In this document: positions 32,516 to 42,698 of the stretch, piece by piece
Layout: every line of letters starts with the position of its first letter
Position numbering within the stretch: position 1 is the stretch's first letter
From: Clostridiales bacterium
Lineage (GTDB): Bacteria > Bacillota > Clostridia > Oscillospirales > Acutalibacteraceae
Length of the DNA stretch: 64,000 nucleotides
Assembly (NCBI GenBank): GCA_022801595.1
Contig: JAAWSO010000002.1
Span: 143,663-207,662, forward strand
Reading direction: 5' to 3'
Position numbers and translations under genes: made by a program
The notes under the pieces: model-generated
The model's database searches: none
Told to the model about the DNA's origin: nothing
What the model saw: the letters and a program-made list of their open reading frames with translations, nothing else

Positions 32516-33961
32516 ATGTCAGATCAATTTGGACAGAAGAAAATGGTGGAGGCGATCACTCCTATGGAGGAGGATTTCGCCAAGTGGTACACCGATATCG
32601 TGAAGAAGGCGGAGTTAATGGACTATACCAGCGTACGGGGCTGCATGGTCATCCAGCCTTATGGCTTTGCGATTTGGGAAAATATCCAGAGCGTTTTGGA
32701 CGCCCGTTTTAAGGAGTTGGGCCATGAGAATGTTTCCATGCCGCTGTTTATTCCCGAAAGCCTGCTGCAAAAAGAGAAGGATCATGTGGAAGGCTTCGCC
32801 CCTGAAGTGGCCTGGGTGACTCACGGCGGCGAGGAAAAGCTCCAGGAACGCCTTTGCGTCCGTCCCACTTCTGAAACCTTGTTCTGCGACTACTATTCCC
32901 GGGTGATCCATTCCTACCGGGATCTGCCCAAACTATACAATCAATGGTGTTCGGTGGTTCGCTGGGAAAAAACCACCCGTCCTTTTCTGCGTTCGGTGGA
33001 ATTCCACTGGCAGGAAGGTCACACCATGCACGAAACCGCTCAGGAGGCCATGGAGGAAACCGAGCAAATGCTCAAGGTATATGCCGAATTCTGCGAGAAC
33101 CAGTTGGCCATCCCAGTGGTGAAAGGCCGCAAGACCGACAAGGAGAAGTTTGCCGGTGCGGAGGCCACCTACACCATTGAGGCCATGATGCACGACGGCA
33201 AGGCTTTACAGTCCGGCACCAGCCACTATTTTGGCGATGGTTTCGCGAAAGCCTTTGACATCACCTTCCAGGGCCGGGACAACAATTCCTATTACCCCCA
33301 TCAAACCTCTTGGGGCATGTCTACCCGCATCATCGGCGGCATCATCATGACCCACGGCGATAACAACGGTTTGGTTCTGCCTCCAGCCATCGCGCCGATT
33401 CAGGTGATCATTCTGCCTATCGCCCAGCATAAAGCGGGCGTGTTGGAAAAGGCCCGGGAGCTGCAAGAGCGTTTGAAGAAATCATTCCGGGTACGGCTTG
33501 ACGATTCCGACCAAAGCCCCGGCTGGAAATTTGCCCAGTATGAGATGAAGGGTGTGCCTTTGCGGCTGGAAATCGGCCCCAAGGATATGGAGAAGGGTCA
33601 ATGCGTGCTGGTGCGCCGTCATGACCGGGAAAAAGTTTTCGTTTCCCTGGATCGTTTGGAAGAAGCCATCGCGGAACAACTGGAAGCGGTTCGCCAGGGC
33701 ATTTACGACAAGGCTCTGGCCCGTCGCCAGGAAATGACATACACCGCCGCCAATATGGATGAGCTGAAGGATATCGCGGAGAACAAGCCGGGTTTGATAA
33801 AAGCTATGTGGTGCGGCGATCTTGCCTGTGAAGAGAAGATCAAGGAGGAGGCTGGGCTTTCCTCCCGCTGCATTCCTTTCGAGCAGGAAACCATTGGGGA
33901 AAGCTGCGTTTGTTGTGGCAAGCCAGCGAAATCCATGGTGTTCTGGGGCAAGTCTTATTAA
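32516..33961 (+). CDS. proS: Prolyl-tRNA synthetase, short (archaeal/eukaryotic) type
   Basis: This class II synthetase charges tRNA-Pro. The 481-residue form lacks the editing insertion of the E. coli type and has a C-terminal domain ending in a cysteine-containing zinc-like region ([11 protein letters not shown]) and the terminal Tyr. Class II motifs include [29 protein letters not shown] with [14 protein letters not shown], and [16 protein letters not shown]. The start is ATG 32516, with AAGGAGA upstream; the ORF track begins 58 codons too early. The 219-base gap after acpP shows no clear terminator. Confidence 0.95.
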   Translation: MSDQFGQKKMVEAITPMEEDFAKWYTDIVKKAELMDYTSVRGCMVIQPYGFAIWENIQSVLDARFKELGHENVSMPLFIPESLLQKEKDHVEGFAPEVAWVTHGGEEKLQERLCVRPTSETLFCDYYSRVIHSYRDLPKLYNQWCSVVRWEKTTRPFLRSVEFHWQEGHTMHETAQEAMEETEQMLKVYAEFCENQLAIPVVKGRKTDKEKFAGAEATYTIEAMMHDGKALQSGTSHYFGDGFAKAFDITFQGRDNNSYYPHQTSWGMSTRIIGGIIMTHGDNNGLVLPPAIAPIQVIILPIAQHKAGVLEKARELQERLKKSFRVRLDDSDQSPGWKFAQYEMKGVPLRLEIGPKDMEKGQCVLVRRHDREKVFVSLDRLEEAIAEQLEAVRQGIYDKALARRQEMTYTAANMDELKDIAENKPGLIKAMWCGDLACEEKIKEEAGLSSRCIPFEQETIGESCVCCGKPAKSMVFWGKSY

Positions 33962-34117
33962 TTTGTTTTCGGAAAGCTGGTTCCGGCAATCGCCTCAATC
34001 CTAGGGAATCAGCTTACAACGGAAAAACCATTTTTTGCAAAGAGTTAGGATAGTGTTTTTACAGATCGAACATACTAAGGAAAAATTCTTTCTGTATCAA
34101 TGAGGTGAATCATAACC

Positions 34118-34990
34118 ATGAAAAAAGTAACAATCCTGGTTTGCGGCTTGGCTATTGCGGTGGTATTGGGGTTGGCGGCCTGTGAGTCAGTCGTTAACCC
34201 ACCTATTGACCCAGCCGTATCCAGCCAGGTTTCTTCGTTGGAATCTCAGACGTCGTCGACGGCATCTTCGGTAATTTCGGAGCCGGGAGAAGCGACTTCC
34301 TCCACCGTCAGTGAGATCACGAGCACTCCGAACGATGTTCCAGATGGCTACCCATATAGCATCAAACGGACTCCGTATACTTGGGAAAAGGGCGCGAAAA
34401 AATATGAGGTGAATTATCTCAGGATCACAGGAGACAAGGACAACAGTTATTCTAAGGTTAATATGTTGCTCAAGGAGCGGGCCATGCGGACTGCCAACTC
34501 CTTTGGCTATCAGCCCCAATACAACCCCGAAACCAAGGAAGAAGTTCCGGTGACTGTGACCACCAGCAGCACGTTGATGTATCGGAACCAGCAGTTTATC
34601 AGCGTGGTGATTGAGAGCAAATATACGGTGGGGGATGGGGAGCCGGTTTCCGTGTTTGATACGGTGAACTGCTACTTGGATGAAAGCAGCGCCCTGACTC
34701 CAGAGGAAACGGAAGTCACGATGCAAAATTCCTTGGAAGTCAAAGAAGAAATGGCGGACGTTTTGCTTGAGGCGATATGGGATCAAGGGACTCCAGAGTT
34801 ACAGGAATATTTGACTAAGGAGCGGATTTTTGCGTCTTTGGGCCAAAACCCTATGTTCTTTACGGAAAAATATATGGCCATCAGCCTTCAGGTGCCTCAT
34901 GAACTGGGCGATCATGTAGAGTTGAAGCTGAACTACCCGGAATTGGCTCCGTTCATGAAAATGAATACCATTTGGCGCACCTTTATTTAG
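34118..34990 (+). CDS. Putative lipoprotein
   Basis: The 290-residue protein starts with a lipoprotein signal (MKKVTILVCGLAIAVVLG then LAAC as the lipobox, Cys about 22), followed by a Ser/Thr-rich linker to about residue 70. The folded part (about 85-290) has the pattern EVNYLRITGDKD, VESKYTVGDGEPV, ALTPEETEVTMQNSLE and a final region of strands. The layout loosely recalls the DUF3298/RsiV-type extracellular domains, but I cannot confirm it. It would be anchored outside the membrane. It is a single-gene unit with a strong terminator. Confidence 0.7.
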   Translation: MKKVTILVCGLAIAVVLGLAACESVVNPPIDPAVSSQVSSLESQTSSTASSVISEPGEATSSTVSEITSTPNDVPDGYPYSIKRTPYTWEKGAKKYEVNYLRITGDKDNSYSKVNMLLKERAMRTANSFGYQPQYNPETKEEVPVTVTTSSTLMYRNQQFISVVIESKYTVGDGEPVSVFDTVNCYLDESSALTPEETEVTMQNSLEVKEEMADVLLEAIWDQGTPELQEYLTKERIFASLGQNPMFFTEKYMAISLQVPHELGDHVELKLNYPELAPFMKMNTIWRTFI

Positions 34991-35042
34991 GACGACCAGA
35001 CGATCAAGGGATTCCCTATACGGGAAATTGGAGAATAAGCAT

Positions 35043-35088
35043 AAAACCCCCACTGGCAAAGGATGTGTTCCTTGCCAGTGGGGGTTTT
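35043..35088. terminator. Bidirectional terminator between lipoprotein and XRE genes
   Basis: A seventeen-pair perfect stem, AAAACCCCCACTGGCAA with its complement, ends in A and T runs on both sides. It serves both converging genes. Confidence 0.92.
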
Positions 35089-35098
35089 GCGTGGAGGG

Positions 35099-35314
35099 TC
35101 AGCGGTTGATTTCAGGGTTGTCGGTGCGTCCCAATAAGTAGTCAATCGACACATTGAAGTAGTCGGCAAGAGCGGTGAGCGTTTGATTGTCAGCCTCACG
35201 TACCCCATTTTTATATTGACTAATACTATTTTGGCTCATATTTAATTCCATAGCTAGATTGATCTGAGATAAATGCCGCTTTTTGCGCAACTTTTTTAGC
35301 CTAAAAATGTCCAT
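35099..35314 (-). CDS. XRE family repressor
   Basis: The roughly 71-residue protein is a single helix-turn-helix domain: IFRLKKLRKKRHLSQINLAM, SQNSISQYKNGVREAD, then LADYFNVSIDYLLGRTD, the standard ending of small phage-repressor-like proteins. The start is uncertain: ATG 35314 is the family-like one but its GAGGTG is only a few bases away, and a TTG eight codons earlier is possible. The palindrome at 35351-35376 just upstream is a likely operator for self-repression. A gene remnant lies divergently beyond it. Confidence 0.85.
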   Translation of the reverse strand: MDIFRLKKLRKKRHLSQINLAMELNMSQNSISQYKNGVREADNQTLTALADYFNVSIDYLLGRTDNPEINR

Positions 35315-35350
35315 CACCTCTTGACAGGATAATACCAAGATTGTTATAAT

Positions 35351-35376
35351 ATTTTATCTCAAATTCGAGATAAAAT
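35351..35376. promoter_or_regulatory. Palindromic operator upstream of the XRE gene
   Basis: ATTTTATCTC and GAGATAAAAT form perfect ten-base arms around AAATTC. A further half site, AGAGATAA, lies at 35394-35401. TATAAT-like sequences flank it on both sides (35342-35348 for the minus strand, 35381-35386 for the plus strand), so binding could control both directions. Confidence 0.65.
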
Positions 35377-35385
35377 AGGCTATAA

Positions 35386-35595
35386 TTAATTTTAGAGATA
35401 ATCACAGGGAAAAAGTCCAAATTAATAAAAGAAGATATCGTCGAGAAAATACAGATAATTGATAGGGAACAAGATCGTGTATTTTCTCATCAGCTTGTCT
35501 TTTGGATAAAAGGAGCAATCAAACGGTACGAGGAGGAGAACGGGAGCGTTGAGGTGTTCAGGCCAAAATGCAAATATTCAGTTAAGAAAATGTGA
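35386..35595 (+). pseudogene. Gene remnant without a start codon
   Basis: A 69-codon frame is open from a stop at 35383 to the TGA at 35593-35595. It reads like a real protein (KLIKEDIVEKIQIIDREQ, VFSHQLVFWIKGAIKRYEEE, GSVEVFRPKCKYSVKK) but contains no ATG, GTG or TTG at its beginning and no ribosome-binding site. It could be the end of a truncated gene divergent from the XRE repressor, or a gene that uses a rare start. I cannot name the family. Confidence 0.4.
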
Positions 35596-35718
35596 GATGT
35601 GTGGCCTTCTTTTTTTAAACATATGAGACATTGCGATTCCTCTCTGAGATTAGTGGGAGTTATTTCCAGCACGAGTCCATACCGAGAGAGCGGAAAATAA
35701 ATCATTGGTAAAAAAGAC

Positions 35719-35747
35719 TTGCATTTTGTTATGGGGTGTGATATAAT
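35719..35747 (+). promoter_or_regulatory. Promoter of the S10 ribosomal operon
   Basis: TTGCAT and TATAAT are 17 bases apart, with the first gene 318 bases downstream. Confidence 0.85.
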
Positions 35748-35754
35748 AACCAAG

Positions 35755-35984
35755 CAAGACTGCAATAGATATGCGTTGAAGCGGGAGGTTGCGGCCATTT
35801 TGGCTGGTTTTTCCGTGGAGTATGTCCGATTTTAAACCGGGCGAAAGAATATTTGAGTGTATGGCGAAAACATGCGCAATTGCGTGTGTTGACGTATTTT
35901 GAGCAAAAATGCGTTGCTGCTGCCATGCCTTAGACGTCTTTTCGAGACCTGCCCGGATCTGCTTTTTAGCAAGTCCGGTTTTTT
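35755..35984 (+). promoter_or_regulatory. S10 operon leader with attenuator
   Basis: The long leader contains a GGCCA-TTT-TGGCT hairpin, a CGCAATTGCG palindrome, and at 35953-35984 an intrinsic terminator: CCGGA...TCCGG with an inner TGC-TTTTTA-GCA and a T run, 80 bases before rpsJ. A terminator here implies control by attenuation. Autogenous control of S10 leaders by L4 is known in E. coli, but whether the same protein acts here is inference. Confidence 0.65.
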
Positions 35985-36065
35985 CATGCCGAGGGAAGAA
36001 ACACCCGGCACAGTGTAGCGATCAAAAAGGCGCCGCCCGCCAACTACAATAAGGAGGCGATTACA

Positions 36066-36377
36066 ATGGCAGTCAAAGAAAAAATCCGGATAAGAATCAA
36101 AGGGTACGATCATCAGCTGGTGGATCAATCCGCCGAGAAGATTGTTCAGACTGCACAGCGCACAGGCGCTCGTGTATCCGGCCCTGTACCGTTGCCAACC
36201 GAGAAGCAGGTTATCACCATCCTGCGCGCGGTTCACAAGTACAAGGACAGCCGTGAACAATTCGAGATGAGAACACACAAAAGACTTATCGACATTCTGA
36301 GACCATCCAACAAGACCGTTGAGGCGTTGATGAGCTTGGAGCTCCCCGCTGGCGTTGACATCGAGATTAAACTCTAA
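36066..36377 (+). CDS. rpsJ: Ribosomal protein S10
   Basis: This 30S head protein is also the NusE antitermination factor. The 103-residue sequence shows [39 protein letters not shown] and [14 protein letters not shown], all diagnostic. AAGGAGG precedes the ATG. It is the first gene of the 15.5 kb ribosomal super-operon, placed behind an attenuated leader. Confidence 0.98.
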   Translation: MAVKEKIRIRIKGYDHQLVDQSAEKIVQTAQRTGARVSGPVPLPTEKQVITILRAVHKYKDSREQFEMRTHKRLIDILRPSNKTVEALMSLELPAGVDIEIKL

Positions 36378-36452
36378 TCTCCGCCAACCAACAAGCGGAT
36401 GGGGTCATGTTGGCTCCGGCCAACCAATAACCTACACAGGAGGTAAACTATA

Positions 36453-37085
36453 ATGCAAAAAGGTATTATCGGCAAGAAGATTGGCATGACACAAATCTTC
36501 GATGAAAAAGGTAAAGTCATCCCGGTAACCGTTGTAGAAGCAGGTCCTTGCGTGGTATCACAAAAGAAGACTGTGGAAAACGACGGCTATGCAGCGATCC
36601 AAATCGGCTATGGCGATATGAAGGCACATAAAGTCAACAAGCCAATGAAGGGTCACTTCGCAAAGGGTGACGTTGCTCCCAAGAGAACGCTCCGCGAGTT
36701 CCGCGTGGAAAACATTGACGCTTACAACGTGGGCGATCTCATTAAGGCAGACACCTTCGCGGCTGGCGACAAGATTGATGTAACCGGTACCAGCAAGGGT
36801 AAGGGTTACGCTGGCGTGGTAAAGCGCTGGAACTTCGGCCGTCTCAAAGAGAGCCACGGTTCCGGTCCGGTTGCCCGTCACGGTGGCTCCATCGGTATGT
36901 GTTCCGATCCATCCAAAGTCTTTAAGGGCAGAAAGATGGCTGGCCACATGGGCGCGGAGCGCGTTACCGTACAAAATCTGACGGTTGTTAAAGTGGACGC
37001 AGAGAATAACCTGATCGCAATCAAGGGCGCTATTCCAGGCCCCAACGGCGGCACCGTTATCATCCACGACAGCGTGAAGGCGTAA
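36453..37085 (+). CDS. rplC: Ribosomal protein L3
   Basis: L3 binds near the 3' end of 23S rRNA at the start of 50S assembly. The 210-residue protein has [20 protein letters not shown] at the N-terminus and the basic extension loop [20 protein letters not shown] with [17 protein letters not shown] precedes the ATG. It follows rpsJ in the canonical order. Confidence 0.98.
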   Translation: MQKGIIGKKIGMTQIFDEKGKVIPVTVVEAGPCVVSQKKTVENDGYAAIQIGYGDMKAHKVNKPMKGHFAKGDVAPKRTLREFRVENIDAYNVGDLIKADTFAAGDKIDVTGTSKGKGYAGVVKRWNFGRLKESHGSGPVARHGGSIGMCSDPSKVFKGRKMAGHMGAERVTVQNLTVVKVDAENNLIAIKGAIPGPNGGTVIIHDSVKA

Positions 37086-37102
37086 GGGAAGGAGGAATTG
37101 AC

Positions 37103-37726
37103 ATGCCTACAGTAGCAGTACTTGATATGGCTGGTAAGGAAGTTTCCAAGGTTGAGCTTTCTGAGGCTGTATTTGGAATTGAGCCAAATGTTCCAGTTAT
37201 GCATGACATGGTAAAGAATTACCTGGCGAACCAGCGTCAAGGCACACAATCGGCACTGACCCGCGCCGAGGTTTCTGGCGGTGGCAGAAAGCCGTGGAGA
37301 CAAAAGGGTACCGGTCACGCAAGACAGGGTTCCACCCGTGCTCCGCAATGGACACACGGCGGTATTGTATTCGCTCCAAAGCCGAGAGACTACCGCTATT
37401 CTTTGAATAAAAAAGTAAAGAGACTGGCAATGAAGTCCGCGCTCTCCAGCAAGGTGGCTGACAGCGAGATGATCGTTCTCGACGGCATCCAACTGGACGA
37501 GTACAAGACCAAGACCATTGCCGCTATGCTCAAAGCGATTGGATCTGAGAAAAAAGCCCTGATCGTTCTTCCTGAGCGCAACGAGAAGGTAATCGCTTCC
37601 GCAGCGAATATCCCAGGCGTGAAGACAGCTATGGTTAACACCTTGAATGTATATGACATTCTCAATGCAGATAAATTTATCGTGCTGAAGGATGCCGTAG
37701 CTCAGATTGAGGAGGTGTACGCATAA
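37103..37726 (+). CDS. rplD: Ribosomal protein L4
   Basis: L4 lines the peptide exit tunnel and in E. coli represses the S10 operon, so it is a candidate regulator of the leader here. The 207-residue protein carries the tunnel loop [19 protein letters not shown] and [15 protein letters not shown]. Its last base is shared with the rplW start (TAATG), so the two are coupled. Confidence 0.98.
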   Translation: MPTVAVLDMAGKEVSKVELSEAVFGIEPNVPVMHDMVKNYLANQRQGTQSALTRAEVSGGGRKPWRQKGTGHARQGSTRAPQWTHGGIVFAPKPRDYRYSLNKKVKRLAMKSALSSKVADSEMIVLDGIQLDEYKTKTIAAMLKAIGSEKKALIVLPERNEKVIASAANIPGVKTAMVNTLNVYDILNADKFIVLKDAVAQIEEVYA

Positions 37727-38016
37727 TGACAGCACAAGACATCATCATCCGTCCGATTATTACGGAGAGAAGCATGGCCGGTATCGGCATGAAGAAGTAC
37801 ACCTTTGAGGTTGCCAAAGACGCGAACAAAGTAGAAATTGCAAAGGCAGTGGAAGAGCTTTTCGACGTTAAGGTTTCCAAAGTGAACACCATGAACGTGA
37901 GAGGCCACCTGCGCCGCCAAGGCAGAACCGAAGGCTACACTCCGTCTTGGAAGAAAGCCATCGTTTCCCTGACCGAGGGCAGCAAGGCAATCGAATTCTT
38001 TGAAGGCATGATGTAA
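37726..38016 (+). CDS. rplW: Ribosomal protein L23
   Basis: L23 lies at the tunnel exit and is a docking site for trigger factor and SRP. The 96-residue protein shows [35 protein letters not shown] and [15 protein letters not shown]. The ATG overlaps the rplD stop. Confidence 0.97.
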   Translation: MTAQDIIIRPIITERSMAGIGMKKYTFEVAKDANKVEIAKAVEELFDVKVSKVNTMNVRGHLRRQGRTEGYTPSWKKAIVSLTEGSKAIEFFEGMM

Positions 38017-38099
38017 TCTCTGCCCCAATCATAAGCACAGAGGCAACGTATGGGGAGCGCCATCTCCCCGCAAAGCCATCATGAGGAGTGTGAAACCGA

Positions 38100-38933
38100 A
38101 TGGCAATTATTAACTTTAAACCTACCACGGCTTCCAGACGGAACATGTCGGTAACTGACTATTCCGTTCTCTCTAAGGTTGAGCCGGAGAAGAGCCTGTT
38201 GGCTCCTTTGAATAAAAAGGCTGGCCGCAACAGCTACGGTAGAATTACCGTTCGCCACAGAGGCGGCGGCAACCGCAGAAAGTATCGTATCATTGACTTT
38301 AAGCGTCAAAAGCACGATATGCCTGCAACGGTACTCACCCTGGAGTACGATCCAAACCGTTCCGCTTTCATTGCGCTGGTGCAATATGAGGACGGCGAGA
38401 AAAGATACATCCTCGCTCCAAACGGCCTAAAGGTCGGCGATGTGGTTGTATCCGGTCCAAATGCGGATATTAAGCCAGGCAACGCACTGCCGCTGGCAAA
38501 CATCCCAACTGGTACCTTCATTCACAATGTTGAGCTTTACCCAGGCAAGGGAGGCCAATTGGCACGTTCCGCCGGCAACATGGCTCAGCTTATGGCGAAG
38601 GAAAACGGCATGGCTCTGCTCCGGCTTCCATCGGGCGAGTTGCGCAACGTGTCTGCAACCTGCATGGCTACCGTTGGTCAAGTGAGCAACACCGACCATG
38701 AAAACGTAAAAATCGGTAAGGCTGGCCGCAAGCGTCACCTTGGCTGGCGTCCAACCGTACGCGGTTCCGTTATGAACCCATGCGATCACCCACACGGTGG
38801 TGGTGAGGGTAAAGCACCAATCGGCCGTCCTGGTCCTGTTACCCCTTGGGGCAAGCCTGCTCTGGGTTACAAGACCCGTGCTACCAAGCACCGTTCCGAT
38901 AAGTTTATCGTAAAACGTAGAAACGGCAAATAA
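38100..38933 (+). CDS. rplB: Ribosomal protein L2
   Basis: L2 is needed for subunit joining and the peptidyl-transferase centre. The 277-residue protein shows [36 protein letters not shown] and, near the end, the highly conserved [20 protein letters not shown]. Spacing to rplW is 83 bases, the largest gap in this part of the operon. Confidence 0.98.
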   Translation: MAIINFKPTTASRRNMSVTDYSVLSKVEPEKSLLAPLNKKAGRNSYGRITVRHRGGGNRRKYRIIDFKRQKHDMPATVLTLEYDPNRSAFIALVQYEDGEKRYILAPNGLKVGDVVVSGPNADIKPGNALPLANIPTGTFIHNVELYPGKGGQLARSAGNMAQLMAKENGMALLRLPSGELRNVSATCMATVGQVSNTDHENVKIGKAGRKRHLGWRPTVRGSVMNPCDHPHGGGEGKAPIGRPGPVTPWGKPALGYKTRATKHRSDKFIVKRRNGK

Positions 38934-38959
38934 GGCATACAGAAAGGAGCTTAAGTAAC

Positions 38960-39235
38960 ATGGGCAGAAGCGTAAAAAAAGGTCCTTATGTACAGCCTGT
39001 GCTGTTGAAAAGGATTGAACAAATGAATGCAGCCGGCGAAAAGAATATCGTGAAAACCTGGAGCAGAGCTTCCACGATTTTTCCGGATTTCGTTGGCCAT
39101 ACCATTGCGGTTCATGACGGCCGCAAGCATGTTCCGGTGTATGTAACCGAAGATATGGTTGGACACAGACTCGGTGAGTTTGCGCCAACAAGAACTTATA
39201 AAGGTCACGCTGGTTCTAAGACTGGCGGCAAATAA
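38960..39235 (+). CDS. rpsS: Ribosomal protein S19
   Basis: S19 sits in the 30S head beside S13. The 91-residue protein begins [19 protein letters not shown] and contains [20 protein letters not shown] and [19 protein letters not shown] precedes the ATG. Confidence 0.98.
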   Translation: MGRSVKKGPYVQPVLLKRIEQMNAAGEKNIVKTWSRASTIFPDFVGHTIAVHDGRKHVPVYVTEDMVGHRLGEFAPTRTYKGHAGSKTGGK

Positions 39236-39256
39236 CGGCCGAAAGGAGTGTACAGA

Positions 39257-39592
39257 ATGGAAGCAAGGGCTTATCTGAAATACGCCCGCATTTCTCCACG
39301 TAAAGTTGAAATCGTGCTGGACTTGATCCGCAAGCAGCCGGTTGACAAGGCTATGGCTATCCTGAAGAATACCCCAAAGGCCGCATGTGAAGATTTGCAA
39401 AAACTGCTGAAGTCCGCAATGGCTAACGCAGAAAACAATCATAATATGGATGTTTCCAGACTTTACGTAGCAGAGTGCTTCGTATGTCCGGGCCCGATCC
39501 TCAAGCGCATTCGTCCAAGAGCGCAGGGTCGCGCGTTTCGAGTATTAAAGAGAACTTCGCACGTCACCCTCGTGCTCAAGGAACAAGAATAA
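39257..39592 (+). CDS. rplV: Ribosomal protein L22
   Basis: L22 has a beta hairpin that lines the exit tunnel. The 111-residue protein shows [20 protein letters not shown] and the hairpin [18 protein letters not shown] start it at ATG 39257 (MEARAYLKY), with GAAAGGAG upstream; the ORF track adds three codons from a GTG. Confidence 0.97.
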   Translation: MEARAYLKYARISPRKVEIVLDLIRKQPVDKAMAILKNTPKAACEDLQKLLKSAMANAENNHNMDVSRLYVAECFVCPGPILKRIRPRAQGRAFRVLKRTSHVTLVLKEQE

Positions 39593-39613
39593 GTGCAGAA
39601 CAGGAGGTAAACT

Positions 39614-40279
39614 ATGGGCCAGAAAGTAAACCCACATGGTCTTCGTGTGGGCGTAATTAAAGACTGGGATTCCCGCTGGTTCGCGAAGAAGAATGTTTTC
39701 GGAGACACCTTGGTTGAGGATTATAACCTCCGCAAGACTCTGAAAAAGCAGCTCGCAGCGGCTGGTGTTCCAAAAATTGAAATTGAGCGTGACGCATCCA
39801 AAGTCCGCATTCATATCCACTGCGCAAAGCCAGGCATGGTGATCGGCAAGGGCGGCGCAGAGATCGAGAAGCTCCGTGTACAATGCGAGAAGTTCCTCGG
39901 AAAAACCGTTTTGATCAATATCGTTGAGGTAAAATCCCCGGATTTGAACGCTCAACTGGTGGCAGAAAACATTGCCGAACAATTGGAGAGAAGAATTTCT
40001 TTTCGCCGTGCCATGAAGCAATGCATCGGCCGCGCCATGAAGCTGGGCGCCAAGGGCATCAAAACCCAGGTTTCCGGTCGTTTGGGCGGCGCGGAAATCG
40101 CCCGTACCGAGCAGTATCATGACGGTACCATTCCGCTACAAACTCTGAGAGCAGACATCGACTACGGCTTTGCAGAAGCAGCAACCACCTACGGCCGTCT
40201 CGGCGTCAAAGTCTGGATTTACAGAGGCGAGGTTTTGCAAGACAACAACCGTCCTCGTAAGGAAGGAGGAAGCAAGTAA
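39614..40279 (+). CDS. rpsC: Ribosomal protein S3
   Basis: S3 forms part of the mRNA entry site. The 221-residue protein begins [20 protein letters not shown], has the KH-domain [15 protein letters not shown], and ends in the S3 C-terminal domain ([20 protein letters not shown]). Its last base overlaps the rplP ATG. Confidence 0.98.
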   Translation: MGQKVNPHGLRVGVIKDWDSRWFAKKNVFGDTLVEDYNLRKTLKKQLAAAGVPKIEIERDASKVRIHIHCAKPGMVIGKGGAEIEKLRVQCEKFLGKTVLINIVEVKSPDLNAQLVAENIAEQLERRISFRRAMKQCIGRAMKLGAKGIKTQVSGRLGGAEIARTEQYHDGTIPLQTLRADIDYGFAEAATTYGRLGVKVWIYRGEVLQDNNRPRKEGGSK

Positions 40280-40704
40280 TGCTGTTGCCAAAGCGCGTAA
40301 AATACCGCAGAGTTCACCGTGGTCGTTTGACCGGTAAGAGCTACCGCGGAAACAAAGTAACCAACGGCGATTTCGGCATTCAAGCCCTGGAGCCAGCATG
40401 GATTACTTCCAACCAAATCGAATCCGCTCGTATTGCAATGACACGTTACTGCAAGAGATTCGGTAAGGTTTGGATCAAGATTTTCCCAGATAAACCAATC
40501 ACAGAGAAGCCAGCAGAAACTCGAATGGGTTCCGGTAAAGGTTCTCCAGAGTATTGGGTAGCAGTTGTTAAGCCAGGCAGAGTGATGTTTGAAATCGGCG
40601 GCGTTCCAGAGGAAACCGCAAGAGAAGCGCTCCGCCTTGCAGCGCACAAGCTTCCGGTAAAATGTAAGTTTGTGAAAAAGGAAGAAACGGGGGGTGAGCA
40701 GTAA
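40279..40704 (+). CDS. rplP: Ribosomal protein L16
   Basis: L16 helps place tRNA in the A site. The 141-residue protein begins [20 protein letters not shown] and contains [20 protein letters not shown] and [20 protein letters not shown]. Both ends overlap neighbours by one base. Confidence 0.98.
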   Translation: MLLPKRVKYRRVHRGRLTGKSYRGNKVTNGDFGIQALEPAWITSNQIESARIAMTRYCKRFGKVWIKIFPDKPITEKPAETRMGSGKGSPEYWVAVVKPGRVMFEIGGVPEETAREALRLAAHKLPVKCKFVKKEETGGEQ

Positions 40705-40910
40705 TGAAGGCCTCAGAGATCAGAAATTTATCCACAGAAGAATTGGAAGCGAAGCTGAAGGACCTCAAGGCCGAGCTTTTTAACCTGCGTTTCCAGCTTG
40801 CCATTAACCAGCTCGAAAACCCGATGCGTGTTTCCGCTGTTAAAAAGGATATCGCTCGCGTAAAGACCGTTTTGCGCGAAAACGAGATCAAAAACAGCCA
40901 AAATGCGTAA
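40704..40910 (+). CDS. rpmC: Ribosomal protein L29
   Basis: L29 is the small helical hairpin next to L23 at the tunnel exit. The 68-residue protein reads [37 protein letters not shown] and [12 protein letters not shown], as expected. Confidence 0.97.
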   Translation: MKASEIRNLSTEELEAKLKDLKAELFNLRFQLAINQLENPMRVSAVKKDIARVKTVLRENEIKNSQNA

Positions 40911-40928
40911 GGAAGGGAGGATTCAGCT

Positions 40929-41186
40929 GTGAGCGATAGAAACATGAGAAAAACCGACGTCGGTAAGGTTGTAAGCAACAAAATGGATAAAACCGTGGTT
41001 GTTGCAATCGAAGACAGCGTAAAGCACCCGCTTTACAAAAAGATCATCAAGCGCACAATCAGACTCAAGGCACACGATGAAAACAACGAGTGCAACATCG
41101 GCGATAAGGTGCGTATCATGGAGACTCGTCCTCTTTCCAAGGATAAGAGATGGAGACTCGTAGAAATTATTGAGAAGGCCAAATAA
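40929..41186 (+). CDS. rpsQ: Ribosomal protein S17
   Basis: S17 is a primary 16S rRNA binder with an OB fold. The 85-residue protein shows [20 protein letters not shown] and [20 protein letters not shown]. It starts with GTG 40929, with GGGAGGA upstream. Confidence 0.97.
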   Translation: MSDRNMRKTDVGKVVSNKMDKTVVVAIEDSVKHPLYKKIIKRTIRLKAHDENNECNIGDKVRIMETRPLSKDKRWRLVEIIEKAK

Positions 41187-41222
41187 TTTGGCCCAGCAGA
41201 GTAGATAAAGGAGGAACGCACT

Positions 41223-41591
41223 GTGATACAACAACAGACCTACCTTAAGGTTGCCGACAACACCGGCGCAAAAGAGCTTATGTGCATTCGCGTTCTAGGT
41301 GGTACCGGCAGAAGGTATGCCAATATTGGTGACGTTGTGGTTGCTTCCGTTAAAAAAGCAGCACCCGGCGGCGTTGTTAAAAAGGGCGACGTTGTAAAAG
41401 CGGTTATTGTTCGCACTGCTTTTGGCGTTCGCCGCGATGACGGCACATATATCCGTTTCGATGAGAATGCAGCCGTTATCATCAAAGAAGATAAAAACCC
41501 AAGGGGCACTCGTATCTTTGGACCTGTTGCCAGAGAGCTGAGAGACAAGGACTACTTGAAGATCCTCAGTCTTGCCCCGGAAGTATTGTGA
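41223..41591 (+). CDS. rplN: Ribosomal protein L14
   Basis: L14 sits at the subunit interface and is the docking site of RsfS. The 122-residue protein begins [20 protein letters not shown] and has [13 protein letters not shown] and [20 protein letters not shown]. The start is GTG 41223 behind AAAGGAGGA. Confidence 0.98.
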   Translation: MIQQQTYLKVADNTGAKELMCIRVLGGTGRRYANIGDVVVASVKKAAPGGVVKKGDVVKAVIVRTAFGVRRDDGTYIRFDENAAVIIKEDKNPRGTRIFGPVARELRDKDYLKILSLAPEVL

Positions 41592-41607
41592 TGGGAGGTG
41601 CTCACTA

Positions 41608-41925
41608 ATGAATCAAAAAGTTCATGTAAAAACTGGTGACACCGTCATCATTTTGAGTGGTAAAGATCGCGGCAAAGAAGGCAAAGTCCTGGCTGTGAGC
41701 CCGAAGGAAGGCAAGCTGATCGTGGAAGGCTGCAACCTGGTGACCAAGCACGTTCGTCCTCGCAGAATGGGCGAGCAAGGCGGCATCGTAAAGGCGGAAG
41801 GCGCCATGTACGCCTGCAAGGTTCAGCTGGTTTGCCCTCATTGCAGCAAAGCAACCAGAATTGCACATGATGTGGACGGCGACAAGAAAGTCCGCGTCTG
41901 CAAGAAGTGCGGCAAATCGCTGTAA
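41608..41925 (+). CDS. rplX: Ribosomal protein L24 with C-terminal zinc-ribbon cysteines
   Basis: L24 begins 50S assembly. The KOW motif [20 protein letters not shown] and [18 protein letters not shown] are standard. The C-terminus carries CPHC and CKKC pairs that should bind zinc, a version absent from B. subtilis L24 but found in other bacteria. ATG 41608 follows GGGAGGTG; the ORF track starts 12 codons too early. The protein has 105 residues. Confidence 0.97.
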   Translation: MNQKVHVKTGDTVIILSGKDRGKEGKVLAVSPKEGKLIVEGCNLVTKHVRPRRMGEQGGIVKAEGAMYACKVQLVCPHCSKATRIAHDVDGDKKVRVCKKCGKSL

Positions 41926-41936
41926 GGAGGATGGAA

Positions 41937-42476
41937 ATGGCTAGACTGAAGGATTATTATAAAAAAGACGTCGCTCCAGCAATGATGAAAAAATTCTCTT
42001 ACGACAGCGTGATGCAGATCCCGAAGCTGGATAAGGTTGTCATCAACGTGGGCGCCGGCGAAGCAAAGGACAACTCCAAAGTGATCGACGCGATCATGAC
42101 CGACATTGCAGCCATCACCGGCCAAAAGCCAATGACCTGCAAGGCAAAGAAGTCCGTTGCTAACTTTAAGCTCCGCGAGGGCATGAACATTGGCGTTAAA
42201 GTAACCCTGCGCGGCGAAAGAATGTATGAGTTTGTGGATCGTCTCTTCAACATCGCGCTCCCAAGAGTGCGCGATTTTCGAGGCATCAATCCAAACTCCT
42301 TTGATGGCCGCGGCAATTACAACATGGGCATCAAAGAGCAATTGATCTTCCCAGAGATCGATTACGATAAGATTGACAAGGTTCGCGGAATGGACATTTG
42401 TTTCGTAACAACCGCAAAAACCGACGAGGAGTCCCGGGAGCTGCTGTCTCTGATGGGCGCCCCGTTTGCGAAATAA
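41937..42476 (+). CDS. rplE: Ribosomal protein L5
   Basis: L5 binds 5S rRNA and contacts P-site tRNA. The 179-residue protein shows [58 protein letters not shown] and [23 protein letters not shown] 41937 follows AAGGAGGA; the ORF track starts ten codons early. Confidence 0.98.
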   Translation: MARLKDYYKKDVAPAMMKKFSYDSVMQIPKLDKVVINVGAGEAKDNSKVIDAIMTDIAAITGQKPMTCKAKKSVANFKLREGMNIGVKVTLRGERMYEFVDRLFNIALPRVRDFRGINPNSFDGRGNYNMGIKEQLIFPEIDYDKIDKVRGMDICFVTTAKTDEESRELLSLMGAPFAK

Positions 42477-42488
42477 GGAGGGAATATT

Positions 42489-42674
42489 GTGGCCAAGACT
42501 TCAATGAAAGTAAAACAGCAGAGAGGGTCCAAGTACTCCACTCGCCAATATAACAGATGCAAAATCTGTGGCAGGCCGCATGCCTACCTGCGCAAGTTCG
42601 GTATTTGCCGTATCTGCTTCAGGGAGCTTGCTTATAAGGGCGAGATCCCAGGCGTAAAAAAGGCCAGCTGGTAA
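42489..42674 (+). CDS. rpsN: Ribosomal protein S14, zinc-binding type
   Basis: This is the short 61-residue S14 with two CxxC pairs (CKICGRP and CRICFRE), the zinc form. It begins [20 protein letters not shown] and ends PGVKKASW, both typical. The start is GTG 42489. Confidence 0.98.
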   Translation: MAKTSMKVKQQRGSKYSTRQYNRCKICGRPHAYLRKFGICRICFRELAYKGEIPGVKKASW

Positions 42675-42698
42675 AGCTTAGCAAAGGAGGTAAACGGT

